From an uncultured Campylobacter sp. (lineage in GTDB: Bacteria > Campylobacterota > Campylobacteria > Campylobacterales > Campylobacteraceae): a stretch of DNA of 6,935 nucleotides. Both the position numbers and the translations under genes were made by a program. The notes beneath the pieces are model-generated. The model was given only the letters and a program-made list of their open reading frames with translations. It was not told the origin of the DNA and did no database searches. The DNA is taken from positions 1-6,935 of the forward strand of contig CALISV010000358.1 of assembly GCA_938041615.1 (NCBI GenBank), given 5' to 3'. This document shows, in pieces, positions 1-4,995 of this stretch. Within the stretch, counting starts at the first letter, position 1. Each line of letters starts with the position of its first letter.

Positions 1-1
1 C

Positions 2-640
2 GATAATACTTTTTTGACGCCGTATTATCAAAAAGCCCTCAAATTTGGTGCCGATATCGTCGTTTATAGCGCGACGAAATATATCGGCGGACATGCCGAC
101 GTAATTGCGGGAATCGTGACTACGAACGACGATGCGCTAGCCGAGCGTATAGCTTTTATGAAAAATACTCTCGGCGCGACGCTAAGCCCCGCAGATGCTT
201 ATAATCTAATAAGAGGCCTCAAAACTCTTAGCGTGAGATTTGATAGACAAAGCGAAAATACGCTAAAAATCGTAGAATTTTTAGAAAAAAACTCGGCTGT
301 TAAAGCCGTGTATTACGCAGGTTCATTTTCGGCCGAGGAAAAACGCATCCAAAACGCCCAAGCTAGCGGTATCGGCGCGCTAATCTCGCTGGAGCTAAAG
401 GATGGCTACGACTATAAAATTTTTGCTAAAAGTCTAGAGCTTTTTGACCTGGCCGTTAGTCTTGGCGGCGTAGAGAGTCTAATCTGCCATCCGGCCTCAA
501 TGACTCATGAATCTTATTCGCAGGATTTACAAGCTAAAATCGGCATTACTCAAGGTTTGCTACGCCTTGCCGTCGGTATCGAAAATTCGGATGATTTGAT
601 CGCGGATTTGGAGCAGGCAATAAATAAAGCTAAAATTTAA
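2..640 (+). CDS. PLP-dependent trans-sulfuration enzyme (methionine gamma-lyase / cystathionine lyase type), C-terminal part
   Basis: This is the C-terminal 212 residues of a Cys/Met-metabolism PLP-dependent enzyme; the 5' end lies outside the window. The frame is open from base 2 (reads DNTFLTPYYQ), so the TTG at 14 is an internal leucine codon, not a start. The PLP-binding motif SATKYIGGH is present, with the Schiff-base lysine at bases 77-79. The late motif SLGGVESLICHPASMTHESY is also typical of the family. Family members are about 380-400 residues, so roughly half is seen. These cytoplasmic enzymes act on cystathionine, methionine, cysteine or O-acyl-homoserine. Which reaction this one performs cannot be decided because the N-terminal specificity residues are missing. 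LGATLSPADAYNLIRGLKTL resembles the lyases, which favours a gamma- or beta-lyase over a synthase, by inference. A hairpin terminator follows 34 bases after the TAA, so it ends its transcription unit. Confidence 0.93.
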   Translation, partial: DNTFLTPYYQKALKFGADIVVYSATKYIGGHADVIAGIVTTNDDALAERIAFMKNTLGATLSPADAYNLIRGLKTLSVRFDRQSENTLKIVEFLEKNSAVKAVYYAGSFSAEEKRIQNAQASGIGALISLELKDGYDYKIFAKSLELFDLAVSLGGVESLICHPASMTHESYSQDLQAKIGITQGLLRLAVGIENSDDLIADLEQAINKAKI

Positions 641-674
641 TTTTACTTGCAAGCTCGAACAAATTTAACTTTAT

Positions 675-706
675 ACTCGGTGCGCAAAATAGGCGTACCG
701 AGTTTT
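675..706 (+). terminator. Rho-independent terminator after the PLP enzyme gene
   Basis: An 11-bp stem (675-685 with 693-703, ACTCGGTGCGC against GCGTACCGAGT, one G-U pair) closes a 7-base loop and runs into TTTT. On the minus strand the G-U position becomes an A-C mismatch and no T-run follows, so it mainly serves the plus-strand gene. The ter operon converging from the other side has no better terminator that I can see. Confidence 0.72.
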
Positions 707-765
707 GCTCAAACTTGGCTACAGAGCATATCAAAACGGTCATGTGCATAAATTTGATCGTTCTA

Positions 766-1770
766 CTATTTTGTTTTAAATAAGCTAGCCAAAACTCCGA
801 TGCTTAAAATCCCCAAAATGATCCACAAGCTAACCTGCGCTGAAATCTCAAATCCGTGATGAAAGATATGTGCCGACGCGTTTAGGGCGAGCTTTGCTGC
901 GATAAAAAACAAAAGCGCTATAACGGCTTTTTCTAAATACGCTAAGTAGTCTTTTAGCGCTTCTAGTACGAAATAAAGCGTTCTAAGTCCCAAGATTGCA
1001 AAAATCATCGCCGAATAAACGATAAGCGGCTCACGGCTCACGGCGATAACGGCCGGAACGCTATCAAAAGCAAACATAACATCGCTAAGCTCTATAACGC
1101 AAAGACACAAAAATAGCGGCGTAGCTATCCATTTTGCGTTTAGTTTGTAAATTTGATTTTGCAGTTTCGTCTTTTCTTCTACTGAAATTTGAGCTGAAAT
1201 CTCGCTATTTTTTACGAAAAAGCTATGCCCTAGAAGACTCGGAAAAACAGGAAAAAATCTATAAACCGCCCTGTAAGCCAGGTGGTTTGAGTAGTCCTCT
1301 ATTTCGTCTTCATCATCATTCTTTTTCATCATCATTACCGCGCTATAAGCTACCATGATAGCAAAAACAAACTCCATCCACGGCGAAATCCCGAGCAGAC
1401 TCGTTCCGACGGCTACGAAGACGAGTCTAAATATAACCGCGCCTATAATGCCAAAATACAGCACTCTATGACGGTAAATTTCAGGAATCTTGAACCAAGA
1501 AAAGATTGCCATCATAACAAATAAATTATCCACGGATAACGATTTTTCTAAAATATACCCTGCAAAATATAGACTCATCGTTTCGCTTCCGCGCGCAAAA
1601 TACAAATATCCGCCAAACGCTACGGAAACGGCTATCCAAAAAATAGACCAAAGCGCTGCTTATTTGAGCGAGATTTTTTCGTCTTTTTTGTGCGCAAAAA
1701 AATCTACCGCAAATGCCGCCACGGCAAATATGATAAAAACGATCATTGTTTGAAATTCTAAACTATCCAA
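766..1770 (-). pseudogene. terC: TerC-family integral membrane protein, interrupted by an in-frame TAA at codon 37
   Basis: TerC/Alx-type polytopic membrane protein, last gene of the ter operon. From the TTG at 1768-1770 the frame reads 334 codons, the usual TerC length, but codon 37 (1660-1662) is TAA. The reading before it (LDSLEFQTMIVFIIFAVAAF, then a second hydrophobic stretch ending at DFFAHKKDEKISLK) and after it (AALWSIFWIAVSVAFGGYLY) are both typical of TerC, so this is a base substitution and not a frameshift or a wrong start. In full-frame numbering the two acidic membrane motifs are intact: SVDN (D81, N82) and ELSDVMFAFDSVPA (D230, D236), thought in the family to bind a metal ion. 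TerC and Alx are linked to manganese export and tellurite resistance. The longest intact stretch is 279 residues from 1605; reinitiation is possible at the ATG 1576-1578, preceded by GGAAG, but such a product would lack the first one or two membrane helices. Sequencing error, real inactivation or readthrough cannot be told apart here. Confidence 0.85.
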
Positions 1771-1775
1771 AAATT

Positions 1776-1780
1776 CTCCT
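1776..1780 (-). promoter_or_regulatory. Shine-Dalgarno site that sets the terC start
   Basis: AGGAG on the minus strand, five bases before the TTG at 1768-1770. It overlaps the first base of the stop codon of the upstream small gene (stop at 1780-1782), which points to translational coupling. It supports the TTG, upstream of the internal stop, as the ancestral terC start. Confidence 0.7.
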
Positions 1781-2148
1781 TAATACCCGCAGCTTTGTTC
1801 GGGAAGCCCTCTTTGGCGGTTTAGCTCTTGCGCCGCCTTGCACGCCGAGTATGATTGTTTGCCGGCGCAATTTGCATTAAACCAGTCTATGAGCTGCGAA
1901 TGCATACGGACGTTTTGATTGTATAAATTTACCTCTTCGCTTGAATATCGATTTACGAAAGTATAATTTAGCACCCTTTCTATCGCAAGCGCCTTGTTGT
2001 AAATTTTAACGCACTCTTTCATCATTTCATCGCTGATTACTGGCGCATTACCGTAAGTTTGCGCCGAGGGCGGGATCTCGTAACCGCCCTCTATCTCAAA
2101 TGCGCCCAAAATCGCGACAGCTGCTGCTGTGAAAAATAAAATTTTCAT
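1780..2148 (-). CDS. Small exported four-cysteine protein of the ter operon, function unknown
   Basis: I do not recognise this 122-residue protein. The N-terminus (MKILFFTAAAVAILGAF) has one lysine followed by a hydrophobic core of about 13 residues, a typical Sec signal peptide, with a plausible cleavage near residue 16. There is no Cys at the expected lipobox position, so it is probably soluble in the periplasm. The mature part is mostly helical in character and has four cysteines (C46, C94, C103, C120), an even number that could form two disulfides. Its ATG overlaps the TGA of the upstream TerD-family gene by 4 bases (ATGA) and there is no clear separate Shine-Dalgarno site, so translation is very likely coupled. 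Its TAA overlaps the ribosome binding site of terC. Being locked between TerD-type and TerC genes suggests a role in the same stress or envelope response, but this is guilt by association. Confidence 0.85.
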   Translation of the reverse strand: MKILFFTAAAVAILGAFEIEGGYEIPPSAQTYGNAPVISDEMMKECVKIYNKALAIERVLNYTFVNRYSSEEVNLYNQNVRMHSQLIDWFNANCAGKQSYSACKAAQELNRQRGLPEQSCGY

Positions 2149-2747
2149 AAGTATTTCACGACAGAATTTAAAATAAGCTCATCAAGCTTCCTGTCGCTCG
2201 TAGGCTCGCCGATAGCCGAAAATTTCCACTCGCCGTTTCGTTTATATAGCTTGCCTAAAATCATCGCTACTTTGTAAGCAAACGCGCTGTCTCGTACGAT
2301 ATTATACGATGCGAATACTTTATTTACCCTAGTCGGCGTACCTTCGTAAAGTCTAATGCTAGCAAACGGAATTTTATCAAAGTCGATTTGATTATAAGAA
2401 TTTAGCACGAAAAATATCTGCTCTACGTTTGAGTTTAAACGGCTAAGATCGACGCTGATTATTTCGTTATCCAGTCCGTCGTCGCCCCCTACGTCTCCGA
2501 CCAAGTCATCGCCGCTGTGAAATACGCCCGGGGCCGATTTTTTGCCAAAATAAACCACATCGCAAAACTGTTTGTTTGAGTCAAACATCGCAGCGCTTAG
2601 ATCCAAATCCACAGGCTTTATCTTATCTCTAAAAAAGCCTTTTTCGGTTATGGCGCCCCAGTTTGCTCCTACGCAAAAGCTGTGTAGATGCCTGCCGTCG
2701 TCTTTGGCGAGCGATATTTTTTGCCCTTTGACCAAATTTATCGCCAT
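2145..2747 (-). CDS. TerD-family protein, TerX/TerZ type
   Basis: A 200-residue cytoplasmic TerD-domain protein and paralogue of the next gene upstream. Visible landmarks are the N-terminal INLVKGQKISLAK (3-15), NWGAITEKGFF (29-39), the acidic strand VDLDLSAAMFD (46-56), the acidic loop HSGDDLVGDVGGDDGLDNE (77-95) and the C-terminal GKLYKRNGEWKFSAIGEPT. In TerD proteins the two acidic segments bind calcium. Here the loop is four residues longer than in the neighbour (GDDGLDNE against GDDE) and the insertion GFFRDKIKP precedes the first acidic strand, both features of the TerX/TerZ branch. The start ATG is preceded by GGAGG (2754-2758) six bases away, overlapping the terD stop. Family members are associated with tellurite, oxidative, phage and colicin stress phenotypes, but the molecular activity is not settled. 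Confidence 0.92.
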   Translation of the reverse strand: MAINLVKGQKISLAKDDGRHLHSFCVGANWGAITEKGFFRDKIKPVDLDLSAAMFDSNKQFCDVVYFGKKSAPGVFHSGDDLVGDVGGDDGLDNEIISVDLSRLNSNVEQIFFVLNSYNQIDFDKIPFASIRLYEGTPTRVNKVFASYNIVRDSAFAYKVAMILGKLYKRNGEWKFSAIGEPTSDRKLDELILNSVVKYL

Positions 2748-2757
2748 GGCTTGCCTC

Positions 2758-3336
2758 CTAAACGTCTAGTCCAAACTGCCTACAAAATCCGGCTAGTCCG
2801 TCTTTAAAGCCGCTTCCGTTAGCTGCAAAGCGCCACTCGTTATCTTTAAAGTAAATTTTACCGAACGATACTGCGGTTTCGGTAGAAAAATCCTCTTCTA
2901 AATCGTATCTGGCTATCTCTTTGCCGCTTCTTTCATCGACGATTCGCATAAACGAGTTTCTTACCATACCGAAATTTTGCCTTCTTGTGGCTGCTTCGTG
3001 GATGGTGACGACTATGTCGATCTCTTTGACGTTTGGCGAAATTTTGGCTAGGTCGATTTTTATGGATTCATCATCGCCGTCACCCTCTCCAGTGCGGTTA
3101 TCGCCGGTGTGGACTACCGAGCCGTCTGCGCTAACTAGGTTGTTGTAAAAGACGAAATTCTTCTCGTTTTCTACTTTGCCCGAAGCTCCTACCAAAAATG
3201 CGCTCGCATCTAGGTCAAATTCCGCTCCCGTATCGCTAGTATTCGTATCCCAGCCAAGTCCTACTAAAATTTTGCTTAGCCCTGGAGCTTCTTTGCTCAA
3301 ACTAACTCTACCGCCCTTTGATAAATTTACCGCCAT
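2758..3336 (-). CDS. terD: Tellurium-resistance protein TerD
   Basis: A 192-residue protein with the full canonical TerD pattern: [15 protein letters not shown] (4-18), LVGLGWD (24-30), FDLDASAFL (40-48), [15 protein letters not shown] (76-90), [13 protein letters not shown] (111-123) and IARYDLEED (141-149). The aspartates of the second and third acidic motifs form the calcium sites in the family. Length and motif spacing match TerD/TerE with no gap. It is the first gene of the minus-strand ter operon, with a strong Shine-Dalgarno site AAGGAGG at 3342-3348, five bases before ATG. The palindrome at 3359-3372 lies 23 bases upstream of the ATG, where it could block transcription start or early elongation. 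TerD and TerE are hard to separate by eye, so the symbol is the closest match. Confidence 0.93.
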   Translation of the reverse strand: MAVNLSKGGRVSLSKEAPGLSKILVGLGWDTNTSDTGAEFDLDASAFLVGASGKVENEKNFVFYNNLVSADGSVVHTGDNRTGEGDGDDESIKIDLAKISPNVKEIDIVVTIHEAATRRQNFGMVRNSFMRIVDERSGKEIARYDLEEDFSTETAVSFGKIYFKDNEWRFAANGSGFKDGLAGFCRQFGLDV

Positions 3337-3358
3337 TTCGGCCTCCTTGAAAATTATT

Positions 3359-3372
3359 TATCCTATAGGATA
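3359..3372. promoter_or_regulatory. Operator-like palindrome in front of terD (site 1)
   Basis: TATCCTATAGGATA is a perfect 14-base palindrome in the divergent intergenic region, 10 bases upstream of the terD Shine-Dalgarno site. A near copy occurs at 3414-3427. The pairing with a divergent helix-turn-helix gene makes it a likely repressor binding site; binding itself is inferred. Confidence 0.65.
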
Positions 3373-3383
3373 TAGATTTGTAG

Positions 3384-3389
3384 ATTTTA
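3384..3389 (-). promoter_or_regulatory. Candidate -10 box of the terD promoter
   Basis: On the minus strand TAGATAAAATCTA (3381-3393) contains TAAAAT, five of six matches to TATAAT, in a T-rich setting usual for Campylobacter sigma-70 promoters, which often lack a -35 box. Transcription would start near 3377, just before operator site 1. The same bases form a small dyad (TAGAT-TTT-ATCTA). Other AT-rich choices exist, so this is tentative. Confidence 0.3.
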
Positions 3390-3413
3390 TCTAAATAAAG
3401 TTTAAGTTTAACT

Positions 3414-3427
3414 TTACCTATAGGATA
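3414..3427. promoter_or_regulatory. Operator-like palindrome over the regulator RBS (site 2)
   Basis: TTACCTATAGGATA matches site 1 at 12 of 14 positions and keeps the symmetric core CCTATAGG (3417-3424). AGGA at 3422-3425 inside the site is also the only Shine-Dalgarno-like sequence for the ATG at 3433, seven bases away. A protein bound here would sit at the very start of the regulator transcript, which fits autoregulation. Site centres are 55 bases apart, about five helical turns. Confidence 0.6.
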
Positions 3428-3432
3428 AAATA

Positions 3433-3687
3433 ATGGGCGAAAATTTAGCTTTTTTTGGTGCCGATGAGATACGAAATTTTTATCTACAAATTTCTACAAA
3501 CGTCCGCAAGCTGCGTGAAAATAAAGGTATTAGCCAGCTGGATATGGCGCTAAGTATGGATATAAAATCGGTCGCATTTTATTCAAACTGCGAGAGCTGC
3601 CGCTATGATAAGCATTTTAACCTTGAGCACATTTATAAAATTTCAAAAATTTTAAATGTAGAGGTCGGAGAGATTTTTAAATTTTAG
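3433..3687 (+). CDS. XRE-family helix-turn-helix transcriptional regulator, divergent from the ter operon
   Basis: An 84-residue single-domain DNA-binding protein. The Cro/C1-type fold spans about residues 19-82: first helix ISTNVRKLRENKG (20-32), the helix-turn-helix ISQLDMALSM then KSVAFYSNCESC (33-56), and the closing helix NLEHIYKISKILNVEVGEIF (63-82). SVAFYSN in the recognition helix resembles a set of small conserved Campylobacter regulators. There is no ligand or oligomerisation domain. The start ATG has AGGA seven bases upstream. It is transcribed away from terD, and the 96-base gap between them holds two copies of a CCTATAGG palindrome, so it most likely represses or otherwise controls both itself and the ter operon. 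It contains two cysteines (C53, C56) inside the recognition region, which might respond to redox or tellurite, but that is speculation. Confidence 0.9.
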   Translation: MGENLAFFGADEIRNFYLQISTNVRKLRENKGISQLDMALSMDIKSVAFYSNCESCRYDKHFNLEHIYKISKILNVEVGEIFKF

Positions 3688-3724
3688 CAATTTTAATTTG
3701 GATTAAGGATTGGCTCTAGATTTA

Positions 3725-3766
3725 GGCGAATAAATCAAAAATAGGCATTGATTTTTACGCCGAATT
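3725..3766 (+). terminator. Long stem-loop in the convergent gap, probable terminator of the regulator gene
   Basis: GGCGAATAAATCAA (3725-3738) pairs with TTGATTTTTACGCC (3748-3761) over 14 positions with two mismatches, loop of 9 bases, followed by GAATTTTTA. It lies 37 bases after the regulator stop. The T-run is short and offset, so efficiency is uncertain. A wider 8-bp pair TTGGATTA (3698-3705) with TAATCCAA (3771-3778) encloses it. Confidence 0.5.
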
Positions 3767-3816
3767 TTTATAATCCAACTCAAAAACGCAAGATTAAATT
3801 TGTTTACTTTGCAGTC

Positions 3817-3846
3817 CCGAGGCGAAGCCGGTTTGGTGCACCTCGG
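3817..3846 (-). other. GC-rich hairpin just downstream of hemJ
   Basis: CCGAGG (3817-3822) pairs with CCTCGG (3841-3846), with two smaller self-complementary pieces inside, GGCGAAGCC (3821-3829) and GGTGCACC (3835-3842). It is 19 bases past the hemJ stop on the minus strand, where a terminator is expected, but no T-run follows. It could protect the transcript 3' end or be a small interspersed repeat. Confidence 0.4.
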
Positions 3847-3864
3847 AACGCATATTTATCGCGG

Positions 3865-4299
3865 TTAAAACGGCTTATACACCATCATCCAGATGATGAT
3901 GACCATCGCGATGGTCGGCACTTCGTTGTAAGCGCGAAAGAACATACCGCTTTTTTTACAGCGTTTCTCGCGTAGCTGCACCATATAGCGGCCAAGATCC
4001 AGATGAAACGCCGCGAGGATAACGACGACTGTGAGCTTGACGTGCATGTAGCCGCTATGCAAAAGCTCGGGCATCGTGACGATGATCAAAATGCCCGTCA
4101 AAAACGTGCCGATAAGTGCTACCCAGCCGATGTAGTGGTACATCTTGTACTCCTGCACCTCAACCACGCGCACAAAATCAGGTTTGTCCATATTTTCTGC
4201 GTGATAGACGTAGAGACGCGGCTGATAGAATAAAAACGCCATCCACGAGATGAAGCATAAGTAGTGGAAATACTTGATGAGGTTGTAATACTCTGCCAT
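3865..4299 (-). CDS. hemJ: HemJ-type protoporphyrinogen IX oxidase (UPF0093 membrane protein)
   Basis: A 144-residue inner-membrane protein with four hydrophobic segments (about 7-30, 54-76, 86-106, 126-143). Family signatures are visible: FHYLCFISWMAFLFYQPRL in the first helix with the conserved His12, GYMHVKLTVVVILAAFH with His86 and Lys88, and the end FRAYNEVPTIAMVIIIWMM with the RxxNExPT pattern. HemJ oxidises protoporphyrinogen IX to protoporphyrin IX, the penultimate step of haem synthesis in many bacteria that lack HemG and HemY. Length is normal. The ATG at 4297-4299 has AGGAG (4305-4309) five bases upstream. It lies on the same strand as glmM-lspA-TM2 but is separated by 333 gene-free bases, so it may have its own promoter or leader. 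The last 50 bases carry two palindromes within the coding frame. Confidence 0.92.
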   Translation of the reverse strand: MAEYYNLIKYFHYLCFISWMAFLFYQPRLYVYHAENMDKPDFVRVVEVQEYKMYHYIGWVALIGTFLTGILIIVTMPELLHSGYMHVKLTVVVILAAFHLDLGRYMVQLREKRCKKSGMFFRAYNEVPTIAMVIIIWMMVYKPF

Positions 4300-4321
4300 T
4301 TTTTCTCCTTTTTTATTTTAG

Positions 4322-4334
4322 CGGCTTGTCTTTT
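4322..4334 (-). repeat. 13-base word in the hemJ leader, shared with glmM
   Basis: AAAAGACAAGCCG on the minus strand, 22 bases before the hemJ ATG. An identical copy lies at 6876-6888, 24 bases before the glmM ATG. Each is followed after one base by a TAtAAt-like hexamer (TAAAAT here). It may be a promoter element or a chance match. Confidence 0.4.
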
Positions 4335-4380
4335 TGCCCTATACTTCGCTTTGCTTCCCTTGCGGTCGCAACTGCAAGCA

Positions 4381-4448
4381 GAGGCTTTAAAATTTGGCTC
4401 GGTCATTACCGACCAGGTAACTCCCGTTACCAAATTTAAAAGCGCCTC
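4381..4448. repeat. Long imperfect inverted repeat enclosing smaller hairpins
   Basis: The outer stem has three blocks: GAGGC (4381-4385) with GCCTC (4444-4448); TTT (4386-4388) with AAA (4439-4441) after a 2-base bulge; and AAATTTGG (4390-4397) with CCAAATTT (4430-4437) after an A-A mismatch, 16 pairs in all. The loop contains GGTC/GACC (4401-4404 with 4411-4414) and GGTAAC/GTTACC (4416-4421 with 4426-4431), which competes with the outer stem for two bases. The fold resembles a branched RNA or cruciform. Confidence 0.6.
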
Positions 4449-4526
4449 GTCCGGAACTTCTTGAAAAGCTACGAGCGCAGCGAAGTAGAAAAATCCTGCA
4501 CCTTATCTTTTTCTATTCAAATTTGA

Positions 4527-4548
4527 AGTAAAATTTGTAAATTTTACT
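4527..4548. repeat. Perfect 9-bp AT-rich hairpin
   Basis: AGTAAAATT, loop TGTA, AATTTTACT. It lies 85 bases past the TM2 gene stop on the minus strand. No T-run follows on that strand, so it is not a standard terminator; an operator or a weak terminator is possible. Confidence 0.5.
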
Positions 4549-4632
4549 CGCCGAAACTCGCGCCTTGAAAATGTTAAATTTGACCTTTTGCAATTAAAAA
4601 ATCGATCAAATTCTCGTAAATGTAGCCGAGCC

Positions 4633-4995
4633 TCACCCCAGCAAAATCTCTTTTCTCGCTTCAAATTCCTCTTTACTTATCGCGCCGCTTTCGTACAGCT
4701 CATACAGGCGTCTAAGCCGCTCTTCGAGGTCTTGCGCGCGCAGTTTGTCTTTTAGCGCTTCTTTTTTCTGATTTTTCTCGACGGCCGCGCCGGTTAAGCG
4801 CAGATCAAAGAGCCACCACACGCCCCAAAGCGCCCAAAATACGTAACCAACAAATGCCCACGCCAGGCTATATCCGATGAAAAACAGCACCATCATCGCA
4901 AATCCGCTCACGAATTTGCCCAAATAAAATCTATGCCCGCCAAACCAGCCCGTAAGCAGCCAAAGCGCATAGGCTATATAAACGTTATCGCCCAT
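4633..4995 (-). CDS. TM2-domain membrane protein with C-terminal SHOCT domain
   Basis: A 120-residue protein from the ATG at 4993-4995. The TM2 domain covers about residues 6-67: a first membrane helix YALWLLTGWFGG, the polar turn GGHRFYLGKF (19-28), a second hydrophobic stretch to about 63, and the closing D64 (LFDLRL). A charged helix (72-95) leads into a SHOCT motif (about 90-120: LEERLRRLYELYESGAISKEEF, with its final EARKEILLG), a short domain that often ends bacterial membrane or stress proteins and is thought to mediate oligomerisation. The function is unknown. The ATG was chosen over an in-frame TTG at 5020-5022 because GGGAG (5002-5006) sits six bases before it. It overlaps the end of lspA by 11 bases, so it is translated with glmM-lspA. 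Confidence 0.88.
   Translation of the reverse strand: MGDNVYIAYALWLLTGWFGGHRFYLGKFVSGFAMMVLFFIGYSLAWAFVGYVFWALWGVWWLFDLRLTGAAVEKNQKKEALKDKLRAQDLEERLRRLYELYESGAISKEEFEARKEILLG

Larger units (their letters stand above)
4300..4632. other. 333-base gene-free region upstream of hemJ, rich in inverted repeats
   Basis: No convincing gene is present on either strand; open frames here are short, lack ribosome binding sites or overlap hemJ. The region contains the hemJ Shine-Dalgarno site, a 13-base word shared with the glmM leader (4322-4334), a pair of 9-bp arms TACTTCGCT (4342-4350) and AGCGAAGTA (4479-4487), an internal long stem (4381-4448), a 12-base palindrome TTCAAATTTGAA (4516-4527) and a 22-base hairpin (4527-4548). 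The part from 4549 to 4632 shows nothing I can name. hemJ transcription probably begins in this stretch. Confidence 0.6.

Noticed and set aside
14..16. TTG as the start of the first gene
   Set aside because: The frame is open to the window edge and the residues before it (DNTFL) are conserved family sequence.
1308..1340. CAT/ATC trinucleotide run as a microsatellite
   Set aside because: It simply encodes the Met-Lys-Asp/Glu stretch (MMMKKNDDEDE) of the TerC loop.
1490..1753. 87-codon plus-strand frame over the 5' part of terC
   Set aside because: It is antisense to a clear terC reading frame, has no ribosome binding site and resembles no protein.
4119..4433. 104-codon minus-strand frame overlapping hemJ and the upstream gap
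   Set aside because: It covers the hemJ start in another frame, its ATG lies in the repeat-rich gap and the product looks random and highly basic.
4264..4464. 66-codon plus-strand frame at the hemJ 5' end
   Set aside because: It starts inside hemJ antisense, has no Shine-Dalgarno site, and its sequence follows the inverted repeats.
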